Assembly: GCA_035649575.1 (NCBI GenBank)
Contig: DASRJH010000233.1
Location: forward strand, 1-13,518
DNA length: 13,518 nt
Source of the DNA: DASVAL01 sp035649575
Lineage (GTDB): Bacteria; Planctomycetota; UBA1135; UBA2386
Direction of reading: 5' to 3'
Shown: positions 6,674 to 13,198 of the stretch, piece by piece
How positions within the stretch are numbered: the stretch's first letter is position 1
How the letters are laid out: each line of letters opens with the position of its first letter
The notes under the pieces: model-generated
The model's database searches: none
Seen by the model: only the letters and a program-made list of their open reading frames with translations
Told to the model about the DNA's origin: nothing
Made by a program: the position numbers and the translations under genes

Positions 6674-8203
6674 TCAGTCGTCGCCGAACTTGATGCCCTG
6701 GGCGAGCGGCAGACTCGTGCCCCAGTTCACGGTGCTCGTCTGGCGCCGCATGTAGGCCTTCCAGCTGTCGGAGCCCGACTCGCGGCCGCCGCCGGTCTCC
6801 TTCTCGCCACCGAACGCGCCGCCGATCTCGGCGCCGCTCGTGCCGATGTTCACGTTCGCGATGCCGCAGTCGCTGCCGATCGTCGCGGTGAAACGCTCCG
6901 CGGCGCGGACGTCGCTCGTGAAGATCGAGCTGCTGAGACCCTGTGGCACTTCGTTGTTCTTCGCGATCGCTTCGTCGAGCGACTTCACGGGCATCACGTA
7001 GAGGATCGGCGCGAAGGTCTCCTCCTTGACGATCGGCAGCACGTTGTCGCAGCGCACGATCGTCGGTTCGACGTAGGCGCCACCCTGCAGAGGCTTGGGC
7101 ACCTTCGCGCGCACGCCGCCGCAGACGACCTTGCCACCCTGCTCGACCGCGAGCGAGACGGCGTGGTCGAACGACTTCGCGGCCGCTTCGTCGATCAGCG
7201 GACCGACGAGGGTCTTCTCGTCGAGTGGGTTGCCGATCGTGCACTGCGCGTAGGCCTTCTGCAGCCGCGCCGTGAGCTGATCGACGATCTTCTCGTGCAC
7301 GAGCAGACGCCGCGTCGTCGTGCAGCGCTGGCCGGCCGTGCCGCAGGCGCCGAACACGATCGCGCGGACGGCGAGGTCGAGGTCGGCGTCGGCCATGACG
7401 ATGATCGCGTTGTTGCCGCCGAGCTCGAGCAGCGTGCGGCCGAAGCGCTGGGCGACGCGCGGGCCGACGACGCGGCCCATGCGAGTGCTGCCCGTCGCGG
7501 AGACGAGCGGCACCTTCGGATCGTCGAGCATCGCGCTGCCGACCGCGGTGTCGGGGCCGATGCAGAAGCCGACGAGCGCGGCCCACTCGGGGCCGAGCTC
7601 GGCGGCGGCGAGCTTCGTCATCGCGATCGCGGAGAGCGGCGTCTTGTGCGACGGCTTCCAGAGACAGGCGTCGCCGCAGGCGAGCGCGAGCATCGCGTTC
7701 CAGGCCCAGACCGCGACCGGGAAGTTGAACGCCGTGATGATGCCGACCGTGCCGATCGGGTGCCACGTCTCGCGCATGTGGTGGTTGGGCCGTTCGCTCG
7801 CGATCGTGAGACCGTAGATCTGGCGCGAGAGGCCCGTCGCGAAATCGGCGATGTCGATGCACTCCTGCACTTCGCCGAGCCCTTCCTGCAGGATCTTGCC
7901 CGATTCGAGCGAAACGAGGCGTCCGAGCGCTTCCTTGTGCTGCCGGAAGCTGTTGCCGATCCTGCGCACGTAGTCGCCGCGTTTCGGGGCCGGCACTTCG
8001 CGCCAGCGCAGGAACGCCTCGTGAGCCGCCTTGCTGACGGCGGCATAGTCCGCGGCTTCGGCCAGCTGTACTGTGCCGATCTCGCTGCCGTCGATCGGCG
8101 ACCGCACGGTCAGCATCGCACCCTTCGTCTTGCGCCAGGTGCCGTCGAAGGCGCCGCTGTTGGTCTTGCCGAGACCGAGTTCCGCGAAGATTGCCGGGTT
8201 CAT
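6674..8203 (-). CDS. amaB: Alpha-aminoadipic semialdehyde (piperideine-6-carboxylate) dehydrogenase, ALDH7 family
   Basis: 509 residues. It oxidises 2-aminoadipate 6-semialdehyde, in equilibrium with piperideine-6-carboxylate, to 2-aminoadipate with NAD in lysine breakdown. The sequence is strikingly like antiquitin (ALDH7A1): L-E-L-G-G-N-N-A-I-I with general-base Glu260, G-T-A-G-Q-R-C-T-T-T-R-R-L with nucleophile Cys294 and the preceding Arg293, T-A-F-N (Asn160), the coenzyme loop S-A-T-G-S-T-R (236-241), E-E-T-F-A-P (394-399), and the ALDH7-typical ending from S-G-A-E-I-G-G-A-F-G-G-E-K to L-P-L-A-Q-G-I-K-F. The G-E-V-Q-E segment (110-114) carries the Glu linked to aminoadipate recognition in the family. 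The ATG at 8203 begins M-N-P-A-I-F; the open frame upstream of it is an artefact running through the divergent kef gene. The homoserine kinase gene follows after 32 nt. A divergent gene starts 96 bp upstream. Confidence 0.95.
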   Translation of the reverse strand: MNPAIFAELGLGKTNSGAFDGTWRKTKGAMLTVRSPIDGSEIGTVQLAEAADYAAVSKAAHEAFLRWREVPAPKRGDYVRRIGNSFRQHKEALGRLVSLESGKILQEGLGEVQECIDIADFATGLSRQIYGLTIASERPNHHMRETWHPIGTVGIITAFNFPVAVWAWNAMLALACGDACLWKPSHKTPLSAIAMTKLAAAELGPEWAALVGFCIGPDTAVGSAMLDDPKVPLVSATGSTRMGRVVGPRVAQRFGRTLLELGGNNAIIVMADADLDLAVRAIVFGACGTAGQRCTTTRRLLVHEKIVDQLTARLQKAYAQCTIGNPLDEKTLVGPLIDEAAAKSFDHAVSLAVEQGGKVVCGGVRAKVPKPLQGGAYVEPTIVRCDNVLPIVKEETFAPILYVMPVKSLDEAIAKNNEVPQGLSSSIFTSDVRAAERFTATIGSDCGIANVNIGTSGAEIGGAFGGEKETGGGRESGSDSWKAYMRRQTSTVNWGTSLPLAQGIKFGDD

Positions 8204-8299
8204 TCTTCGGCACTGTCCACGGCGAGGGCTGCCGTGCAAGGTCGCAACCAAAGTCCTGCGGCCCCTTGCGTTGGCCCGGCGCGGTGATACTGACATCGC
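8204..8299. promoter_or_regulatory. Divergent intergenic region between amaB and the Kef antiporter gene
   Basis: These 96 bp must hold the start signals for both divergent genes. GATACT at 8286-8291 lies 8 nt before the GTG of the antiporter gene and resembles a -10 box (4 of 6), which would give a transcript with little or no leader; no good -35 is seen at 17 nt. CACGGC/GCCGTG (8218-8223, 8231-8236) forms a small hairpin close to the amaB start. No SD is evident for the antiporter. Confidence 0.4.
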
Positions 8300-10276
8300 G
8301 TGCTCGAAGAGGTCCTGCTCGAACTCGCATTGTTGTTCGCGCTCTGCGTCGCCGTGGCAGTGACGTTCCACCGGCTGCGCCTGCCCCCGATCCTGGGGTT
8401 CCTCGTCGCAGGCGTGTTCGTCGGCCCGAACGCGATCGGACTCGTGCAGCACAAGGACATGGTCCGCGAGCTCGCCGAGGTCGGCATCGTCGTGCTGCTG
8501 TTCGCGGTGGGCCTCGAAGTACCCCTCGGCCAGCTGGCGCGGCTGCGGCGCACGATCCTGCAGGGCGGCAGCGTGCAGGTCCTCGCCACGGTGCTCGCGG
8601 CTGCCGCGGTGAGCTGGGCCCTCGGCATGGAGCTTCCGGCCGCGCTGTTCCTCGGCTTCCTGCTCAGCATGTCGAGCACGGCTGCGTCGACGAAGATGCT
8701 CGTCGACCAGGGCGAACTCAGCGCGCCGCACGGCCGTCTCGTGATCGGCATCAACATCGCACAGGACCTCGCGGTCGTCCCGATGATCCTGTTGATTCCT
8801 TTGCTCGGCGAGCGCGGCGGCGAGAGCGGCAACTTGGGCGAGTCGCTGAAGGGCCTCGGCGGTCTGCTCGCGGTCGTGGTCATAGCACGCCTGATCGTGG
8901 GACCGCTCGTCTCGTTCGTCTGCCGCACGCGCAGCCGCGAGCTGTTCGTGTTGTTCCTCGCGACGTGGTGCCTCGGCCTCGCCGCCGTCACGGCGCACCT
9001 CGGGCTGTCGCTCGCGCTCGGCGCCTTCCTCGCGGGCATCCTGCTGGCCGATTCGGACCACCACAGCCAGGCGGCGTCCGAGGTCGAGCCGTTCCGCGAC
9101 GCGTTCGCGAGTCTGTTCTTCGTCTCGATCGGCATGTTGTTCGACTGGCATGCGATCGCGGAGAGGCCGGGCATCGTCGTGGTGTGTCTGCTCGCGGTCG
9201 TCGCGGGCAAGGCGGCGATCGTGATGCTCGCGGCCTGGCATCTCGGACAGCCGTTCTGGGTACGACTCCGGGCTGCGCTCACGTTGGCCCAGGTCGGCGA
9301 GTTCTCGTTCGTGCTCGTGCAGCTCGGGCAGAAATCGCACATCCTGCCGGAGCCCGCCGAACGCATCTTCGTCGTCGTCGCGGTGCTGTCGATCGCGAGT
9401 ACGCCGATGCTCTACGCGCTCGGCAACCGCCTCGCGCGGCGCGCGCGCGCGCGCGACGAGCAGGCGCGCGTGCGCGACGACCACCACCTGAAGGCCCACG
9501 CGATCGTGATCGGCTTCGGACCTACGGGGCGCGCGGTCACGGCCGGACTGCGCGCGCTCGGCATCCCCGTCGTCGTGTCCGAGATGAACGCGGCGACCGT
9601 GAAGGCCGAGAGGATGAACGGGATCCCGATCTCGCTCGGCGACGCGACGCGTGTCGCCGTGTTGAAGTCGCTCGGCATCGAGCGCGCGAAGCTGCTCGTC
9701 GTCGCCGTGAACGACAGCGCGGCGACGGCGCGCATCGCGCAGCTCGCGGGCCAGTTCGGACCGCAGGCCCACGTGCTCGCGCGCGCGGTCTACAACGCCG
9801 AGGCGGAAGGGCTGCGCAAGGCCGGCGTACACGAAGTCGTGCCGCAGGAGCTCGAAGCCTCGATCGAGATACTCGTTCGCGTGTTGCGGCGGTTCCTCGT
9901 GCCCGACGACGAGATCGGGCGTCAGGTCCGCGACATGCGCAAGGCGGCCGGCCCCGGCGATCGCGCGTCGCTCGTCGTGCCGAACGACGTCACGAGGATC
10001 GCCGAGTTCGTGCCGGGCATCAACTTCGCGGTCTGGCGCGTCGCGCAGGGGTCGCCGTGTGCGGGCCAGACGCTCGCGCAGGCGGGCGTGCGGCGCCACA
10101 CGGGATGCAGCGTCGTCGCGGTGCGCCGTTCGGGCCACAACCTGCCCTCCGTCACGCCCGAGACGGTGCTGGAGATCGACGATACCGTCGTCGTGTTGGG
10201 CCCGCAGGCGCGATTGCCGGAGGCCGCCGCGATGTTCGTGCAGCCTGCCGTGAGCCCGCGCAAGGACGGTGCATGA
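8300..10276 (+). CDS. Kef-type monovalent cation:proton antiporter with RCK (TrkA-N/TrkA-C) domains
   Basis: 658 residues, CPA2 family, similar in layout to KefB/KefC/YbaL. The N-terminal ~380 residues form about 12 membrane helices with family blocks: P-P-I-L-G-F-L-V-A-G (29-38), E-V-G-I-V-V-L-L-F-A-V-G-L-E, N-I-A-Q-D-L-A-V-V-P (~151-160), L-G-A-F-L-A-G-I-L-L-A-D-S and S-L-F-F-V-S-I-G-M. A charged Arg/Ala/Asp linker follows, then a Rossmann RCK domain (~398-520) with G-F-G-P-T-G and an acidic residue after beta-2 (V-V-V-S-E), and a TrkA-C domain (~563-640). It likely exchanges K+ (or Na+) for H+ across the inner membrane, gated by nucleotide binding. The start is GTG 8300, without SD. Its stop overlaps the next ATG by 4 bp (ATGA), so the two are translationally coupled. 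The exact ion and gating ligand cannot be told. Confidence 0.92.
   Translation: MLEEVLLELALLFALCVAVAVTFHRLRLPPILGFLVAGVFVGPNAIGLVQHKDMVRELAEVGIVVLLFAVGLEVPLGQLARLRRTILQGGSVQVLATVLAAAAVSWALGMELPAALFLGFLLSMSSTAASTKMLVDQGELSAPHGRLVIGINIAQDLAVVPMILLIPLLGERGGESGNLGESLKGLGGLLAVVVIARLIVGPLVSFVCRTRSRELFVLFLATWCLGLAAVTAHLGLSLALGAFLAGILLADSDHHSQAASEVEPFRDAFASLFFVSIGMLFDWHAIAERPGIVVVCLLAVVAGKAAIVMLAAWHLGQPFWVRLRAALTLAQVGEFSFVLVQLGQKSHILPEPAERIFVVVAVLSIASTPMLYALGNRLARRARARDEQARVRDDHHLKAHAIVIGFGPTGRAVTAGLRALGIPVVVSEMNAATVKAERMNGIPISLGDATRVAVLKSLGIERAKLLVVAVNDSAATARIAQLAGQFGPQAHVLARAVYNAEAEGLRKAGVHEVVPQELEASIEILVRVLRRFLVPDDEIGRQVRDMRKAAGPGDRASLVVPNDVTRIAEFVPGINFAVWRVAQGSPCAGQTLAQAGVRRHTGCSVVAVRRSGHNLPSVTPETVLEIDDTVVVLGPQARLPEAAAMFVQPAVSPRKDGA
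9439..9453. repeat. Alternating GC tract
   Basis: Fifteen bases of strictly alternating G and C inside the antiporter gene, coding for the Arg-Ala-rich linker between membrane and RCK domains. Such tracts can adopt Z-DNA under negative supercoiling and are prone to slippage; a two-base change would shift the frame and remove the RCK domains. Confidence 0.7.
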
Positions 10277-11454
10277 AGCTGAACTACACGGTGCTGGCGG
10301 TGCTGTGCCTGATCGCCAGCGTGCCGTTGGTGATCCACCTCGCGAATCGACGCTCGGCCGGCGTGCCCGTCGTGCGCTTTGCCACGTTCAACGTCGCGAT
10401 GAATCGCGCGCAGCCGGGGGCCCTGCTCGCGGAGCTGCGCGGCGGTGGTTGTGCGCAGGCAAAGCAGGTCGCGGAGATCGTGCAGCGCGCGCAGATCGAC
10501 GTGCTGCTGCTCTGCGAGCTCGACCGCGACGAGGCCGCCGCGACCGCCCAGGTGCTGGCCAAGGAGTATTTCGCGAAAGCACAGAACGGCCAGCAGCCGA
10601 TCGACTTCGCGTACTGCTGGTGCGGGCCCGTGAACACCGGCGAGCCGTCGGGGCTGGACCTCGATCGCGACGGCCGCAGCGATGGGCCAGGCGATGCGTT
10701 CGGCTTCGGCGCGTTCCCGGGGCAGTACGGCATGGCGCTCCTGTCGTGCCACCCGATCCTGACCGACAAGGTGCGCACGTTCCGCCTGCTGCGCTGGAGT
10801 GCCATGCCCGACGCGCTGCGGCCAGAGCAGTACTACAGCGACGAAGCGTGGGCGAAGCTGCGCCTGTCGTCGAAGAGCCACTGGGACGTGCCGCTCGGCG
10901 TCGGCAAGTTCGTGATCCATGCGCTGTGCAGCCATCCGACGCCGCCCGTGTTCGACGGCAAGGAGGATCGCAACGGCTGTCGCAACCACGACGAGATCCG
11001 CTTCTGGGTCGACTATTTGACCCCGGAGAAGGCGGGCTGGATCACCGACGACGCGGGCGTCGCCGGCGGCCTGCGCGAAGGCGAACGGTTCGTGATCATG
11101 GGCGACCTGAACTGCGATCCCGCGGACGGCGATGCGCGGAGGCAGGCACTCGCGGCGCTGCTCGCGCACCCGCGCGTGCAGGATCCACAGCCGCGCAGTC
11201 CGGCTGCCGCCGAAGAGAGCAAGCGGCAGTGGGGCGCCAATGCGACGCACCTCGGCGACGCGACCGACACGGCGGACTTCGACGACGAGCCCGGCAAGGG
11301 GCCCGGCAACCTGCGTGTCGACTACGTGCTGCCTGCGCGTTTGCTCACGGTCGCGAGATGCGGCGTGTTCTGGCCTCGCGCGCACGAACCGGGCGCGAAG
11401 CTCGTCGCTGCCTCGGACCACCGGCTCGTCTGGGTCGACATCGAGGTGCCGTGA
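10273..11454 (+). CDS. Membrane-anchored endonuclease/exonuclease/phosphatase (EEP) family protein
   Basis: 393 residues. An N-terminal hydrophobic segment (L-N-Y-T-V-L-A-V-L-C-L-I-A-S-V-P-L-V, 3-20) acts as signal or anchor, so the enzyme faces the periplasm or outside. The EEP fold is complete: F-A-T-F-N (Asn40), L-L-L-C-E-L-D (metal-binding Glu82), C-S-H-P (His221), I-M-G-D-L-N (Asp278, Asn280), R-V-D-Y-V-L-P (Asp350) and S-D-H-R-L-V (Asp382, His383). A D-L-D-R-D-G-R-S-D calcium-loop-like motif (129-137) is inserted before F-G-A-F-P-G-Q-Y-G. The substrate may be nucleic acid, a phosphodiester or a phosphomonoester; the sequence does not decide. The ATG at 10273 overlaps the antiporter stop, with SD AAGGA at 10262-10266. 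Its presence in a K+ transport cluster is unexplained. Confidence 0.85.
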   Translation: MKLNYTVLAVLCLIASVPLVIHLANRRSAGVPVVRFATFNVAMNRAQPGALLAELRGGGCAQAKQVAEIVQRAQIDVLLLCELDRDEAAATAQVLAKEYFAKAQNGQQPIDFAYCWCGPVNTGEPSGLDLDRDGRSDGPGDAFGFGAFPGQYGMALLSCHPILTDKVRTFRLLRWSAMPDALRPEQYYSDEAWAKLRLSSKSHWDVPLGVGKFVIHALCSHPTPPVFDGKEDRNGCRNHDEIRFWVDYLTPEKAGWITDDAGVAGGLREGERFVIMGDLNCDPADGDARRQALAALLAHPRVQDPQPRSPAAAEESKRQWGANATHLGDATDTADFDDEPGKGPGNLRVDYVLPARLLTVARCGVFWPRAHEPGAKLVAASDHRLVWVDIEVP

Positions 11455-11462
11455 TCGTCGAC

Positions 11463-11565
11463 GGCGGCCCGCGCGTTCGCCGCGCTCGTGCGTTGCGCCG
11501 CCAGTGCCGCGAATCGTCGCGTGCCGCGGCGATTCGCGACTCTGCAGCCCGACGCGCGGGCCGCC
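11463..11565. repeat. Nested inverted repeats: ~103-nt structured element before trkH
   Basis: The outer arms GGCGGCCCGCGCGT (11463-11476) and ACGCGCGGGCCGCC (11552-11565) are perfect complements over 14 bp. Inside, CGCGAATCGTCGC (11508-11520) pairs with GCGGCGATTCGCG (11526-11538) over 13 positions (one G-T) with loop GTGCC. The element starts 8 nt after the EEP stop. It may end that transcript, form a small RNA, or be a short repeat element with terminal inverted repeats (the dinucleotide AC flanks both ends). No U-tract follows. Confidence 0.6.
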
Positions 11566-11574
11566 ACCTCGGCT

Positions 11575-11591
11575 CCGGTGCTCCGCACCGG
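11575..11591. repeat. Short hairpin following the structured element
   Basis: CCGGTGC (11575-11581) and GCACCGG (11585-11591) form a 7-bp stem with a 3-nt loop, 9 nt after the larger element. It is followed by a C-TTCG-G loop motif (11594-11599). Together they make the 196-bp gap between the EEP gene and trkH unusually rich in structure. Confidence 0.45.
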
Positions 11592-11615
11592 CCCTTCGGT
11601 TGCGGGCTCTCCGCG

Positions 11616-11644
11616 TTGCGCGTCAGCAGGGCCCTCGCAATAGT
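11616..11644 (+). promoter_or_regulatory. Weak promoter candidate for trkH
   Basis: TTGCGC (11616-11621) and AATAGT (11639-11644) are spaced by 17 nt. AATAGT matches -10 at 4 of 6 positions, and TTGCGC matches -35 only in TTG. The -10 ends 6 nt before the GTG start, so the transcript would be almost leaderless, which fits the lack of an SD sequence. Confidence 0.3.
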
Positions 11645-11650
11645 GCCCGC

Positions 11651-13198
11651 GTGAATCTCGGCCGCGTCTCCCAGGTCCTCGCCGGCTTCGTCGCGTTCTT
11701 CTCGCTCGTGCAGGTCGTTCCGCTGCTGCTGGCCCTCGGCGAAGCGGCGGGCCCGCGCAATGCGGGTGTCGCGGGATTCGCGACGAGCATCGGGCTCGGC
11801 GTCGTCGTGGCTCTTCTGCTCTGGGCTGGCGGGCGGCGCGCGCCGAGCGAGTTCTACCGGAAGGAAGCGATCGTCGTCGCCGTGGCGGCGTGGCTGCTCG
11901 CGAGCCTGCTCGGCGCCGTGCCCTATCAGTGGTCGGGGCTGCTGCCCGATCCCGCCGACGCGTTGTTCGAGAGCGTCAGCGGTCTCGCGACCTGCGGCGG
12001 CACCGTTCTTGCCTCGGCCGGCAATCCCAGGCCCGAGGACACGGCCCACAGCCTGCTGCTGTGGCGCGCGATGCAGCACTGGCTCGGAGGGATCGGCATT
12101 GTGCTGTGCTTCGTCGTGCTGCTGCCGTCGATGGGTGCGGCGGGCAAGAGCCTGCTCTCGACCGAGTCCGTGGGTGTCAGCACGGACACCCACCAGCCGC
12201 GCGTGTTGTCGCAGTCGCGCGGCGTCGTCGCGGTCTACGTGTCGCTCACGTTGGCGTGTTTCGGTCTGTTGATGCTCGTCGGCATGAACCTGTTCGAGGC
12301 CGTCTGCCAGTCCTTTGCCACCTTGGCCACTGGAGGCTACTCGACGCGCACGTCGATCGCCGACTTCCACAGCCTCGGTGTGGAGGTAGTGCTCACGGTG
12401 TTCATGTATCTCGCCGGCTGCAGCTTCATCGTCATGGCGGCGTCGGTGCGCGAGGGGTGGTCCGGCCTCGGTGGCATGGTGCGCACTTCCGAGTTCCGCG
12501 TCTACACGCTGTTCACGGTGCTCGCAGTCGGTAGTGTCACGTTCGACCTCATGCGGCGCGGCCTCGGACTCGGCGACGCGCTGCGCCAGTCCTCGTTCAA
12601 CGTCGTCAGCATGCTCTGTTGCTGCGGCTTCGTGACGGCGGACTTCCAGGCCTGGCCGCCGCTCTCGTTGCTCGTGATCTTCACCTGCTCGATCGTCGGC
12701 GGCTGCACGGGTTCCGCGGCCGGCGGCATGAAGCAGGCGCGCTTCCTGATCTGCCTCAAGCTGCTCGCCTACTCGCTGCGTCACTTCGTGCGGCCGAAGA
12801 GCATCGAGCGCCTGCGGCTCGACGGCGAGGTGCTGCAGGCTTCGACGGTCTCCTCGGTGCTCGCGATGGTGCTGCTCTGGCTGCTGACGGTCCTGCTCGG
12901 CGCGATGGTGCTCGCGTGCGATCAGCGACTCAGCTTCATCGCCGGGTTGTCGGCCAGCGCCAGCATGCTGGCCGGCTGCGGACCGTCGATGGCCGCCGTG
13001 CATCCGGACGCGATCGCGAACGGGCTTCCTGCGTTGGGACAGACGGTCGCTGTGATCGGACCCAACATCGGCGGACTCGGCGGTTACGGTGACCTCGCGA
13101 GCTGGACCAAGCTCGTCATGTGTTTCGAGATGATCCTGGGCCGGCTCGAGCTGCTCACGCTGCTCGCCGTGTTCACACCGAGCTTCTGGCGCCGATGA
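11651..13198 (+). CDS. trkH: TrkH-type potassium uptake membrane protein (first copy)
   Basis: 515 residues. It forms the K+-conducting subunit of a Trk/Ktr system in the inner membrane, normally paired with a cytosolic NAD/ATP-binding TrkA. Four membrane-pore-membrane repeats are visible with filter segments A-T-C-G-G-T (113-118), A-T-G-G-Y-S-T (226-232), C-C-C-G-F-V-T (323-329) and G-C-G-P (442-445). Family blocks R-A-M-Q-H-W-L-G-G-I-G (139-149), G-G-C-T-G-S-A-A-G-G-M-K (350-361, intramembrane gate) and the ending M-I-L-G-R-L-E-L-L-T-L-L-A-V-F-T-P-S-F-W confirm TrkH. Unusual: Cys precedes the filter Gly in loops 1, 3 and 4. The start is GTG at 11651 (M-N-L-G-R-V-S-Q-V-L), supported by the identical start of the second copy; the open frame before it is non-coding. 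The stop overlaps the next ATG by 4 bp. No trkA is seen in the window, though one may lie beyond the right edge. Confidence 0.94.
   Translation: MNLGRVSQVLAGFVAFFSLVQVVPLLLALGEAAGPRNAGVAGFATSIGLGVVVALLLWAGGRRAPSEFYRKEAIVVAVAAWLLASLLGAVPYQWSGLLPDPADALFESVSGLATCGGTVLASAGNPRPEDTAHSLLLWRAMQHWLGGIGIVLCFVVLLPSMGAAGKSLLSTESVGVSTDTHQPRVLSQSRGVVAVYVSLTLACFGLLMLVGMNLFEAVCQSFATLATGGYSTRTSIADFHSLGVEVVLTVFMYLAGCSFIVMAASVREGWSGLGGMVRTSEFRVYTLFTVLAVGSVTFDLMRRGLGLGDALRQSSFNVVSMLCCCGFVTADFQAWPPLSLLVIFTCSIVGGCTGSAAGGMKQARFLICLKLLAYSLRHFVRPKSIERLRLDGEVLQASTVSSVLAMVLLWLLTVLLGAMVLACDQRLSFIAGLSASASMLAGCGPSMAAVHPDAIANGLPALGQTVAVIGPNIGGLGGYGDLASWTKLVMCFEMILGRLELLTLLAVFTPSFWRR

Noticed and set aside
8204..10138. N-terminal extension of the amaB frame far into the antiporter gene (1154 codons in total)
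   Set aside because: Residues upstream of M-N-P-A-I-F are low-complexity Arg/Glu/His sequence antisense to the kef gene. ALDH7 proteins are ~500-510 residues, which fits the ATG at 8203.
8191..10272. Long plus-strand frame joining onto the EEP protein
   Set aside because: It is an out-of-frame shadow of the antiporter, full of Arg/Pro/Ala. The EEP gene has its own ATG, SD and signal segment at 10273.
11132..11650. Upstream extension of the trkH frame
   Set aside because: It overlaps the end of the EEP gene in another frame and crosses the hairpin-rich gap. The GTG at 11651 gives the same N-terminus as the second trkH copy.
11345..13003. 552-codon minus-strand frame opposite trkH
   Set aside because: It is composed of His/Arg/Glu-rich antisense sequence with no recognisable domain.
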